NCBI GenBank assembly: GCA_002400365.1
Contig: DHFK01000122.1
Location: 25,549 to 35,924 of the forward strand
Source: Anaerolineales bacterium UBA4826
GTDB lineage: Bacteria; Chloroflexota; Anaerolineae; UBA4142
Length of the DNA: 10,376 nucleotides
Reading direction: 5' to 3'
The notes under the pieces are model-generated. The model was not told the origin of the DNA. It saw only the letters and a list, made by a program, of their open reading frames with translations, and made no database searches. Shown here one piece after another: positions 1 to 5,765 of the stretch; the stretch's first letter is position 1, and each line of letters begins with the position of its first letter. The position numbers were made by a program, and so were the translations under genes.

Positions 1-302
1 GCGGCAATTTCCAAGTTCTCTCCGACGGTGAGGTCGGCAAAGATCCGGCGATCATCGGGAACATAGCCAATGCCTTTGCGCGCGAGCAAGTACGGTTCTT
101 TGCCGACGATCTCTTCGCCGTTGAATCGAATGTGCCCCTGCTTGGGCGGCGTCAAGCCGATGATGCTTTTCATCGTCGTCGTCTTGCCCGCGCCGTTGCG
201 TCCCAGGAGGCAGACGACCTCGCCCTGCTCCACGCGCAGAGACACGTCGAAGAGGATATGGCTCAAGCCATAGTACGTGTGGATGCCTTCGACCTCAAGC
301 AT
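1..302 (-). CDS. livF: Branched-chain-type ABC importer ATPase LivF (3' part off the left edge)
   Basis: This is the second ATP-binding subunit of a LIV-I/HAAT importer; it hydrolyses ATP on the cytoplasmic face of the LivH/LivM permease. The ATG at 300-302 has the Shine-Dalgarno sequence GGGAGG upstream, and the reading frame stays open to the window edge, giving about 100 N-terminal residues of an expected 230-240. The start MLEVEGIHTYYG is typical of LivF. The Walker A motif GRNGAGKT is at residues 34-41. The segment around residues 79-96, VPDDRRIFADLTVGENL, matches the LivF Q-loop region, which is usually VPEGRR; the Asp-Asp is a small deviation. The ATG overlaps the livG stop by 8 bp (ATGCTTGA), so translational coupling is likely. 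The signature motif, Walker B and H-loop lie outside the window. The family call is secure; substrate is unknown. Confidence 0.93.
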   Translation of the reverse strand, partial: MLEVEGIHTYYGLSHILFDVSLRVEQGEVVCLLGRNGAGKTTTMKSIIGLTPPKQGHIRFNGEEIVGKEPYLLARKGIGYVPDDRRIFADLTVGENLEIA

Positions 303-1035
303 CGCCGCCTCCCAGATAGGCTTCTTGCACCGCGCGGTTCTGTCTCACTTGGTCCGGCGTCCCCTGGATGATCGTGCTGCCGTGCTGCATCACCATGATA
401 CTTTGGGCAACCGAGAAAACAATATCCATATCATGTTCGCAAAACAGAATCGTAATGCCGCGCGTCTTGGCGAGTTGATTGACCAGAGTCATCGTCGTCG
501 CCGTTTCCTCCGGCGACATGCCGGCGGTCGGCTCATCGAGAATCAAAAGTTTGGGCTGGCTGCCCAACGCGATCGCGATTTCCAAAACTCTCTGATCGCC
601 ATGCGACAGCACGCCAGCGAGGCGACGCGCTTGGCCCGTTAGCCCGGTACTTTCCAAAATGCTATGCGTCTCCGCGACGGCGATGCCCTGCGCCGGGCGA
701 AAGAGATGCGTACTCTTCCGCTGCTGCGCGAGCACCGCCACCTGTACGTTCTCAAAGACCGTGAGCCGGGCAAAAACATTCGCGATTTGAAACGCCCTGC
801 CGATACCGCGCCGGCAGATTTCGTACGGCGGCAATCCGCTGATCTCCTCGCCGCGAAAGACGATGCTCCCCCGGTCCGACTTGAGTTGCCCCGTGATGAG
901 ATTGAACAGCGTCGTCTTGCCCGCGCCGTTGGGACCGATGACCGCGACCACCGACCCCTCGGGCACTGTCAGATTGGCGCGACGCACTGCCATGAATTGG
1001 TCGAACGATTTGCTCACGCCTTCGACGCTCAACAC
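295..1035 (-). CDS. livG: Branched-chain-type ABC importer ATPase LivG
   Basis: This 246-residue protein is the first ATPase of the importer. It is full length for LivG and has every expected motif: Walker A GPNGAGKT at 34-41, Q-loop Gln83 in RAFQIANVF, signature LSHGDQR at 143-149 (LivG normally LSYGxQR), Walker B LLILDEPTAGM at 163-173 and the H-loop EHDM with His201. The start codon is GTG, not ATG. It is preceded by AAGGAGG seven bases upstream, lying inside the end of livM, and it directly abuts the livM TAG stop (TAGGTG). The protein has no membrane segments and should act in the cytoplasm with LivF. It is cotranscribed with livM above and livF below. Nothing looks damaged. Confidence 0.96.
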   Translation of the reverse strand: MLSVEGVSKSFDQFMAVRRANLTVPEGSVVAVIGPNGAGKTTLFNLITGQLKSDRGSIVFRGEEISGLPPYEICRRGIGRAFQIANVFARLTVFENVQVAVLAQQRKSTHLFRPAQGIAVAETHSILESTGLTGQARRLAGVLSHGDQRVLEIAIALGSQPKLLILDEPTAGMSPEETATTMTLVNQLAKTRGITILFCEHDMDIVFSVAQSIMVMQHGSTIIQGTPDQVRQNRAVQEAYLGGGDA

Positions 1036-2010
1036 CTAGCGACCTCCTTCGCTGCTTTGCGTCCGCGGCATTGATTTTTCCAGTATGAATCCCATCACCC
1101 CTTCGGGCAGGAAAAAGATCAGCAGGATCAAGATGATGCCGAGAATCATCGTGTAATAGTCCGTGTATTGGCTGACGAAGGTTCGCAGCGCGACGACGAT
1201 TGCCGCGCCGAGCAGCGGTCCCGCAAAAGTGAACCAACCGCCCAAAAGACACATCACGAAAATTTCGAGCGACAGGACCCAGAACAGCATATTCGGAAAC
1301 ACCGAACGCTCCAGCCCGACGAACAGCACGCCGGCGACGCCGGCGAAGAACGCGGCGACGACGATAGCCATCAACTGGTGTTGTCTAACATTGACGCCGA
1401 CCGCTTCGCAGCGTTGCGGATTGTCGCGGATCGCCTGGAGCGTCGCGCCGAACGGCGATTTCACAATCAGGTACAACGCGATCAAACAGACCGCGACAAT
1501 CGCCAGAATAAAATAGTACACCGAGTTCGTAGACATCAGAAACACAGGCATCGGAATGTCGTGGATACCGTTGTCGCCGCCGGTAAAGTCGTACCAGCGA
1601 TAGACGATGATCCAGATCAGCGAGCCGAGCGAGATCTGCAGCATCCCAAAATACAACTTGGTCAGACGAATGCAGAACCAACCAATGAGCAATCCGGTCA
1701 GCGCGGCGACCATAGGTCCCGCGATGAAACTAATCCACCACGGCAGGGACGCGCGCGTAATCATCAGCGCAACGGCGTACGCGCCCACACCGTAAAAGAC
1801 CGCGTGATGAAACTGGTAAATGCCGCCGTAACCCAGCGCCAAGTTGAGACTCATCGCCAAAAGCGCGGTGACGAGAATCAGCGCGAGGATGTAGATGTAG
1901 AACTCGGGCGCGAACAAAGGCAGAATGAGCAGAAGACATAGTACTGCCGCCACTGCTCCAAGCCATCGCGATTCAACAAATCTGTTCAACTTCCAATCTC
2001 CACTTTCCAA
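1036..2010 (-). CDS. livM: Branched-chain-type ABC importer permease LivM
   Basis: This is an inner-membrane permease subunit of up to 324 residues, almost entirely hydrophobic segments. Family landmarks are SLNLALGYGGIYQFHHAVFYG near residues 54-74, RLTKLYFGMLQISLGSL near 115-131, TGGDNGI at 143-149, the cytoplasmic ATPase-contact loop SPFGATLQAIRDNPQRCEAVG near 185-205, and LLGGWFTFAGPLLGAA near 255-270. The start is uncertain. The longest frame begins with TTG at 2008-2010, another TTG lies at 1987-1989, and a GTG follows about 20 residues in; there is no upstream ATG. Both TTG codons have a GGAG about 8 bases upstream, but these lie inside a period-7 repeat, so the first 8-10 residues may be repeat-derived or untranslated. 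The gene follows livH by 23 bp at most and abuts livG. Confidence 0.93.
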   Translation of the reverse strand: MESGDWKLNRFVESRWLGAVAAVLCLLLILPLFAPEFYIYILALILVTALLAMSLNLALGYGGIYQFHHAVFYGVGAYAVALMITRASLPWWISFIAGPMVAALTGLLIGWFCIRLTKLYFGMLQISLGSLIWIIVYRWYDFTGGDNGIHDIPMPVFLMSTNSVYYFILAIVAVCLIALYLIVKSPFGATLQAIRDNPQRCEAVGVNVRQHQLMAIVVAAFFAGVAGVLFVGLERSVFPNMLFWVLSLEIFVMCLLGGWFTFAGPLLGAAIVVALRTFVSQYTDYYTMILGIILILLIFFLPEGVMGFILEKSMPRTQSSEGGR

Positions 2011-2032
2011 TCTTCAATCTCCAGCCTCCAAC
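1991..2032. repeat. Period-7 degenerate tandem repeat at the livH/livM junction
   Basis: Read on the plus strand, six consecutive 7-mers fit one pattern: TTCCAAT, CTCCACT, TTCCAAT, CTTCAAT, CTCCAGC, CTCCAAC. On the transcribed strand the unit is close to ATTGGAG. The array spans the gap between the livH stop and the livM start, and it supplies livM's candidate TTG starts and GGAG ribosome-binding sequences. A unit-like GTTCAAC precedes it at 1984-1990. Similar arrays occur at two other gene borders in this window. This resembles the short tandemly repeated heptamers known from cyanobacteria; origin and role here are unknown. Confidence 0.75.
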
Positions 2033-2033
2033 C

Positions 2034-2912
2034 TCACCACACCGATCGGAGCAACCCGCGCGGACGCAGCCACAAAACGATCACGACCGCGGCGTACGGA
2101 AACACGACGGCGAACTGCGGCAGCACGAGCAACCCCACTGACTGCGTAAGACCGAAAATCAGCGCGCCGATCAACGCGCCCCAGATGTTGCCCAGCCCGC
2201 CAATCGTCACGATCAGGAACGATTCGATGATGATGGTGTGATCCATCCCGAGCGAGATGCTCGTCATCGGCGCGACGAGCGCGCCGCCCAGCCCGGCGAG
2301 AAAACAGCCGATCACGAACGCGGCCGCAAATACCCAACTGACGTTGATGCCCAACACGCCGACCATCTCGCGATCTACCGCCGCCGCGCGCGAAATTTTT
2401 CCAATCTTGGTCTTGTTCACGAACAGCCACATCGCCACGGCGACGATGGGACCCAGAATCAAAAGGAAAAAATTATAGCGCGGAATAGAAATGTCCCCCA
2501 GCGAAACCGCGCCGGACAAAAGCGGCGGCGGCATGATGGAGCGATAGTCCGCGCCCCAGACGATCTTGACGAGATCGTTGAGCACGAGTCCCACCGCAAA
2601 GGTGAACAGAATGAGCATCAAATGCTCGCGCTGGTAGAGATGCGCCAGCAGCACGCGCTCGATGACGAGTCCGACGGCGGCAACGACGAGCGGCGCGACG
2701 ACGAGCGCGATCCAAAAGCCCGCCGGATTTCTCTGCAGCAGAGTCGCCACCGTGAACGCCGCAAACGCGCCGATCATATAGAGCGAGCCGTGCGCGATGT
2801 TCGGCACGCGCAGCACGCCCAGCACAAACGACAGCCCCGCCGATACGATAAACAGAATCATTGCGCGGCTCAAGCCAATTAAAATCTGGCTGCTCAACGC
2901 AGCAGGATCCAT
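2034..2912 (-). CDS. livH: Branched-chain-type ABC importer permease LivH
   Basis: This 292-residue polytopic protein is the partner permease of LivM and has the usual LivH length. Landmarks are LSFVLGVLRVPNIAHGSLYMIGA near residues 27-49, the HLYQREHLMLILFTFAVGLVLND stretch near 91-113 with IVWG after it, the ATPase-contact loop KIGKISRAAAVDREMVGVLGIN near 169-190, and the helix pair ending in IVTIGGLGNIWGALIGALIFG near 234-254. The ATG at 2910-2912 has AAGGAG nine bases upstream, so the start is clear. The stop TGA at 2034-2036 runs into the period-7 repeat that precedes livM. The gap of 94 bp to the upstream binding-protein gene is filled by a hairpin and a second heptamer array. Confidence 0.95.
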   Translation of the reverse strand: MDPAALSSQILIGLSRAMILFIVSAGLSFVLGVLRVPNIAHGSLYMIGAFAAFTVATLLQRNPAGFWIALVVAPLVVAAVGLVIERVLLAHLYQREHLMLILFTFAVGLVLNDLVKIVWGADYRSIMPPPLLSGAVSLGDISIPRYNFFLLILGPIVAVAMWLFVNKTKIGKISRAAAVDREMVGVLGINVSWVFAAAFVIGCFLAGLGGALVAPMTSISLGMDHTIIIESFLIVTIGGLGNIWGALIGALIFGLTQSVGLLVLPQFAVVFPYAAVVIVLWLRPRGLLRSVW

Positions 2913-2942
2913 AACGGAATGCTCCTTGTCGCGTTTTCAAGG

Positions 2943-3001
2943 CAAGTACGAATGACGTGTGGCAAGAATGACGACCCTCACCACACGTCACTCGTCACTT
3001 G
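2943..3001 (-). promoter_or_regulatory. Strong intercistronic hairpin between the binding-protein gene and livH
   Basis: The perfect 10-bp arms TGACGTGTGG (2953-2962) and CCACACGTCA (2981-2990) enclose an 18-base loop. The stem continues outward after one mismatch with ACGA/TCGT and, after a one-base bulge, with CAAGT/ACTTG, giving about 19 pairs. It begins a few bases after the binding-protein stop codon. No T-run follows on the minus strand, so it is not a textbook intrinsic terminator. In binding-protein-dependent transporters such hairpins often protect the upstream message or attenuate read-through, so that the binding protein exceeds the permeases. That role is inferred. Confidence 0.6.
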
Positions 3002-3006
3002 TCACT
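2986..3006. repeat. Three tandem heptamers just after the binding-protein stop
   Basis: On the plus strand the units are CGTCACT (2986-2992), CGTCACT (2993-2999) and TGTCACT (3000-3006), ending exactly where the binding-protein stop codon begins at 3007. The array overlaps the right arm of the intercistronic hairpin. It has the same 7-base period as the arrays near 2000 and 5750 but a different unit sequence. Confidence 0.7.
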
Positions 3007-4320
3007 CTACTGTCCGCGCGCTTTTTTGATGTCATCGCACGAAGGCATCACGTCCTTGCCTTCGACTTTGACCAAATCGCCTGCGATCAAAAAGTCAGGA
3101 TACTTGGCGTCTTTTTTCGTCACGCCCATGAACATCGGCAGCACGGCTTGATGATCGCACGCGCGCATTTCCACTTCGCCGATAGGCGTCTGCGCTTTGA
3201 GCCCTTCCATGGCGTCAATGAACTTTTCCTTGTCGAGCGACTCTGCCTTTTTGAACGCTTCCGCGATCAGGTTGGCAGTCGTCCACGCGTGGAACGCGGC
3301 AAAGCCCGGCGGCGTTCCATAGGCGTCTTGGAACGCCTTGGCAAACGCTTGGTTGGTAGGCGTGTCGGGGTAGTAAAAGAGATAGTCCATCGTGCCCATC
3401 ACGCCCGCCGGGGCATTCGCGCCGAGCGGTTTCAAGACCGCATGGTCAATCGCGGTGTGCACCCAGACCGGAATCTTGTCGGACAAGCCGATCGTCTTGG
3501 CGGTCTTGAGAACGTTGGTCATTCCCGCGCCGCCGGTCGCAAAGATGACGGCATCGGGTTTCGCCGTCATAATCGCATTGAGATACGACGTGAGATCAGG
3601 TTCGCCGGTCTTCCACCACGTTTCGCCCGCCTTCTGAACGTCGGGCTTGAGTTGCTTGAGATTGTTCCACGCCGAATCGGCAATCGCGTGTCCGTACTCA
3701 TAGTCCTCGCCCGCGATCCAGTATTTGACGTAGGGCTTTTTCGCCAACGCCTGCGCGCCGGCTTTGCCCGCCATCGCGGTATTTTCGCTCGTCGAAAAGA
3801 CGTAGCGGTGACCACTCTTGCCGGTAATGTTCTCGCTCTTGGCGATCCAAACGATGAACGGCGTTTTTTGCTCTTTCGCGTACGCCGAGATCGCCAGCGA
3901 CGCCGCGCTGTTGATCGTCCCGACGAGGACGTCCACTTTTTCTTGCAAGACCAGTTCTTTCGCCATGCTCAGCGCGGTGTCGGGCGCGTACTTGTCGTCG
4001 CGGGTGACGAAATCAATTTTGGCGCCAAGCACGCCGCTCTTGTTGATTTCGTTGAGCGCGAGTTTCCAGCCGTTGAGCGCGTCGTTCCCATAGACCGCCG
4101 GGCCGCCGGTGTACGTGTCAACGATGCCAACCTTGATGTTGCGTTCGAGTTTCGCCGCCGGCGCAGCCGTCGGCTTGGGCACTTCGGTCGGTTTTGGCGC
4201 GGCAGTCGGCGGCACGGCAGTCGGCGGCACGGGGGTCGCGGTCGGCGCCGGGGCGCAGGCAGCGAGCAAAGCGAATGTGACGAGAACGAATGTCATCGTG
4301 GCAAATGCCTTCTTGTTCAT
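3007..4320 (-). CDS. Periplasmic-binding-protein-type lipoprotein (LivK-like, Peripla_BP_6) of the ABC importer
   Basis: This is the extracytoplasmic substrate-binding component of the importer, 437 residues. I chose the ATG at 4318-4320 because AAGGAGG sits about 8 bases upstream of it; an in-frame ATG at 4336-4338 overlaps that Shine-Dalgarno sequence and would add six charged residues before the signal peptide. Residues 1-22 are a lipoprotein signal (MNKK, hydrophobic core, lipobox LAAC with Cys22). A Pro/Thr/Ala/Lys-rich linker follows to about residue 55, a style common in Chloroflexota lipoproteins. The fold starts at NIKVGIVDTYTGGPAVYG (61-78), as in type I leucine/amide-binding proteins, and continues with VGTINSAASLAISAYAKEQ near 133-151. 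The gene is the first of the five transporter genes in transcription order. Ligand specificity cannot be told; amino acids, amides, urea and aromatic acids are all served by this family. Confidence 0.93.
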   Translation of the reverse strand: MNKKAFATMTFVLVTFALLAACAPAPTATPVPPTAVPPTAAPKPTEVPKPTAAPAAKLERNIKVGIVDTYTGGPAVYGNDALNGWKLALNEINKSGVLGAKIDFVTRDDKYAPDTALSMAKELVLQEKVDVLVGTINSAASLAISAYAKEQKTPFIVWIAKSENITGKSGHRYVFSTSENTAMAGKAGAQALAKKPYVKYWIAGEDYEYGHAIADSAWNNLKQLKPDVQKAGETWWKTGEPDLTSYLNAIMTAKPDAVIFATGGAGMTNVLKTAKTIGLSDKIPVWVHTAIDHAVLKPLGANAPAGVMGTMDYLFYYPDTPTNQAFAKAFQDAYGTPPGFAAFHAWTTANLIAEAFKKAESLDKEKFIDAMEGLKAQTPIGEVEMRACDHQAVLPMFMGVTKKDAKYPDFLIAGDLVKVEGKDVMPSCDDIKKARGQ

Positions 4321-4341
4321 CTTACTCTCCTCCTTCATGGG

Positions 4342-4410
4342 TTACGAATCACTGGGTTCCCTGCGCGGCGTCACGCAAGGCGGTGCTAGATACGTGGTCG
4401 TGCACAACAT
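4342..4410 (-). other. Possible leader ORF with orphan strong Shine-Dalgarno upstream of the binding-protein gene
   Basis: In the gap between the V4R gene and the binding-protein gene, the minus strand carries AAGGAGGTGAT (4427-4437), an 11-base match to the complement of the usual bacterial 16S rRNA 3' end, yet no annotated gene follows at the right distance. The ATG at 4408-4410 opens a 22-codon frame (MLCTTTYLAPPCVTPRREPS, then DS) ending TAA at 4342-4344, 21 bases before the transporter start. The spacing of about 19 bases is too long for normal initiation. Closer candidates are only ATT, ATC or a TTG three bases away. A small GATTG/CAATC stem (4413-4429) lies just downstream of the Shine-Dalgarno. 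Translation is unproven. Confidence 0.2.
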
Positions 4411-4461
4411 GCGATTGACGATGGCAATCACCTCCTTCCGCGCGAGAAACGATGCGCGCCG

Positions 4462-4977
4462 CTACAAAACACCATGGATGACAAACCTGCAGTGCGCGTG
4501 TCCCATCGCCAAACACTCTTCCTCGTGCGATTGAACGTCGCGTGCGAAAATGCCACTCGCGAGTCCGGCGAACACGCCGCGAATCAAATGACATGCGCCG
4601 CGCTCGCCTTTGCCGTACGCCGCCGCAAAGGGAGAACTCTCGACGACGAGGCTCAGTTCGCGCTTTGCCGCATCGAACGCAGCAATCTGCATCTTGCCCC
4701 AGCCGATCTCGGTTCCCATCTTCGCCATAAACTCGATGGATTGCGCGTCGTTCAAGCCGAATACTTCGCGGTAACGTTTCGACGATAGCACTCCCCCGGT
4801 GAACCCGCCCGCGTACAGCAACTCGTCCGCGCCCGCGCCGAGTTTTTCTTCGGCGGCTTTTTGAAACGCAATCAGCGTCTCGGGTCGAATCAGCAGATAG
4901 CGCACGTCGTTGTACAGCAGCGCGCCGCGCGCCTCGTCAAACTTGAGATCGGCGAGAATGTCGTTCCCCATTGTCAT
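4462..4977 (-). CDS. Stand-alone XylR_N/V4R-domain protein (putative small-molecule or metal sensor)
   Basis: This is a 171-residue protein. The ATG at 4975-4977 has GGAAAGGGA upstream and is preferred over a TTG at 5016 that would begin within the palindrome. The C-terminal part matches the V4R (4-vinyl reductase) signature: a Cys-containing segment ACHLIRGVFAGLASGIFARD (128-147), then EEECLAMGHAHCRFVI (152-167) with Cys155, Gly159 and Cys163. The N-terminal half (LKFDEARGALLYNDVRYLLI, then LLYAGGFTGGVLSSKRY) resembles the XylR_N activator domain. In XylR/DmpR this pair binds aromatic effectors ahead of a sigma54 AAA+ domain and a DNA-binding domain; neither is present here, so it must work alone or through a partner. 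V4R domains also occur in bacteriochlorophyll synthesis proteins. It lies 141 bp upstream of the importer genes on the same strand. Confidence 0.72.
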   Translation of the reverse strand: MTMGNDILADLKFDEARGALLYNDVRYLLIRPETLIAFQKAAEEKLGAGADELLYAGGFTGGVLSSKRYREVFGLNDAQSIEFMAKMGTEIGWGKMQIAAFDAAKRELSLVVESSPFAAAYGKGERGACHLIRGVFAGLASGIFARDVQSHEEECLAMGHAHCRFVIHGVL

Positions 4978-5004
4978 TGCTTCCCTTTCCAAAGTGCAGG
5001 GTAG

Positions 5005-5122
5005 CCCCACATTCAATCGTGGCGCGGTTGGTTAGCCACAGAACCACACGGAATCACACAGAAATTTTCTGTGGATTTCAGTGTGTTGCTGTGGCAGATC
5101 AGAGTTCCACGATTGTGTGGGG
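5005..5122. repeat. Nested imperfect palindrome, MITE-like or large hairpin
   Basis: Two nested inverted repeats share one centre. The outer arms CCCCACATTCAATCGTGG (5005-5022) and CCACGATTGTGTGGGG (5107-5122) pair except for a two-base bulge. The inner arms start with GCCACAG (5035) and end with CTGTGGC (5095); about 24 of 30 positions pair, closing at CACAGAAA/TTTCTGTG around one central base. A further GGTA/TACC pair lies outside the outer arms. The element fills much of the gap upstream of the V4R gene and contains no credible ORF. It could be a non-autonomous mobile repeat or a structured 5' leader of the V4R-liv transcript. Confidence 0.7.
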
Positions 5123-5151
5123 TGATACCAAGTGCAGTTCGAGTTTGACAA
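5122..5151 (-). promoter_or_regulatory. Candidate minus-strand promoter for the V4R-liv block
   Basis: On the minus strand, TTGTCA (5146-5151, five of six to the consensus) is followed after 18 bases by TATCAC (5122-5127, four of six). The predicted start of transcription, near 5115, would fall in the outer arm of the nested palindrome, placing the whole palindrome in the 5' leader. The match is modest, and the site overlaps the stronger plus-strand promoter. Confidence 0.3.
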
Positions 5152-5173
5152 AATACGCCACATTTGCTAGTAT
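5145..5173 (+). promoter_or_regulatory. Strong sigma70-type promoter pointing right
   Basis: TTGACA (5145-5150) is a perfect -35 box. After an ideal 17-base spacer comes TAGTAT (5168-5173), preceded by TG one base away (TGC, 5165-5167), an extended -10. Transcription would start near 5180. No plus-strand protein gene follows; the next gene is on the opposite strand and ends at 5263. The site therefore implies either a small RNA or antisense transcript, or a decayed gene. Confidence 0.5.
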
Positions 5174-5179
5174 TTAGCC

Positions 5180-5258
5180 GATCGGGTGGCTTGCTGGACT
5201 CTTGGTTATGAACCTTGACGAACGCAGGCTATAGAGCGCCGCGAGCGCCCCCCCGATC
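5180..5258 (+). ncRNA. Possible 79-nt structured small RNA
   Basis: The predicted transcription start of the strong promoter, G5180, is also the first base of a stem that closes the stretch end to end. GATCGGG (5180-5186) pairs with CCCGATC (5252-5258), and GGC (5188-5190) pairs with GCC across a small internal loop. Inside are a short GGTT/AACC hairpin (5204-5214 region) and a GCGC-rich repeat near 5235-5248. I see no SRP, tmRNA, RNase P, tRNA or known riboswitch signature, and no strong T-run after 5258 (ATTCTCATTTC only). The coincidence of start and stem is the only support. Confidence 0.25.
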
Positions 5259-5262
5259 ATTC

Positions 5263-5724
5263 TCATTTCAACACCGCCAAGAATTCTAGCTCGGCAATAC
5301 ATTCATCCTCCGCAAGTTCCCCACGATACGTGCGGATCGCCAACGCGTGCGCGTGCGAATCCTTTCCGATCTGCTGAAACGCGAGGCAGTTGGGAGAGAT
5401 ACGCATACCGTCACGCTGGAAGTATGCCAGAATCATTCCTTTTATTTCGTTCTCGTGTCCCCAGTACTCCGTATCAATCACAACGTACTTCAATCGAGCC
5501 ATACGGTTTCTGAGGAGCAGGTATAACGCGGCGGCAAACATTTGCAACGCCATGCGTTTCTTGGAGATAGGATACTTGCCCTTGTTCCGCAGAAAGCGCA
5601 TCGCCGCTCGTTTCACCGTTGCTGGAATGCGAACTGTGTAGCGAAGGTTGTTGGACAGAGCGAGGATCGTGTCGTTGCGTAGATGCTCGATATGAATGCT
5701 CTGGTCTACTTCCGCGTCTGACAT
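5263..5724 (-). CDS. Uncharacterised 153-residue protein
   Basis: I do not recognise this protein. The ATG at 5722-5724 lies 23 bp after the hyuB stop, inside or next to a period-7 repeat, with only a weak AGAG-type ribosome site. The N-terminal half is basic (VRIPATVKRAAMRFLRNKGK, residues 31-50), followed by a hydrophobic helix (MALQMFAAALYLLLRNRMA, 58-76) that looks amphipathic or buried rather than membrane-spanning. The C-terminal half starts with a beta-strand-like KYVVIDTEYWGHENEIKGM (79-97), then an IGKDSHAHALAIRTYRGEL segment (119-137) and an acidic tail. The acidic strand VVIDTEY is reminiscent of RNase H-like or resolvase-like active-site strands, but this is only a visual resemblance. 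Base composition looks less GC-rich than hyuB and liv, suggesting separate acquisition. Confidence 0.7.
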   Translation of the reverse strand: MSDAEVDQSIHIEHLRNDTILALSNNLRYTVRIPATVKRAAMRFLRNKGKYPISKKRMALQMFAAALYLLLRNRMARLKYVVIDTEYWGHENEIKGMILAYFQRDGMRISPNCLAFQQIGKDSHAHALAIRTYRGELAEDECIAELEFLAVLK

Positions 5725-5730
5725 TCTGTT

Positions 5731-5765
5731 TCTCTAATCTCTGATCTCTAACCTCCAACTTCCAC
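5731..5765. repeat. Period-7 degenerate tandem repeat at the hyuB 3' end
   Basis: On the plus strand five consecutive 7-mers are TCTCTAA, TCTCTGA, TCTCTAA, CCTCCAA and CTTCCAC. They are rotations and variants of the CTCCAAT-type unit near 2000. The array begins just upstream of the small unknown gene's start, contains the hyuB TAG stop (5748-5750) and encodes the last few residues of HyuB (VEVGG), so the HyuB C-terminus may have been extended or replaced by repeat sequence. Confidence 0.7.

Noticed and set aside
1168..1941. 257-codon open frame on the plus strand
   Set aside because: It lies opposite livM and is highly polar and repetitive in composition, as expected for the complement of a membrane-protein gene.
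2959..4389. Long 476-codon open frame on the plus strand
   Set aside because: It lies opposite the binding-protein gene, is rich in Arg/His as expected for an antisense frame of a GC-rich gene, and shows no domain pattern.
5205..5235. Eight-codon ORF MNLDERRL within the possible small RNA
   Set aside because: It has no ribosome-binding sequence and is too short to judge; it is not evidence for a leader peptide.
5180..5258. tRNA, SRP RNA, tmRNA, RNase P or 6S RNA identity for the structured stretch
   Set aside because: None of the conserved arms or sequence signatures of these RNAs could be found.
5731..5765. CRISPR array
   Set aside because: The repeat unit is only 7 bases, with no spacers between units.
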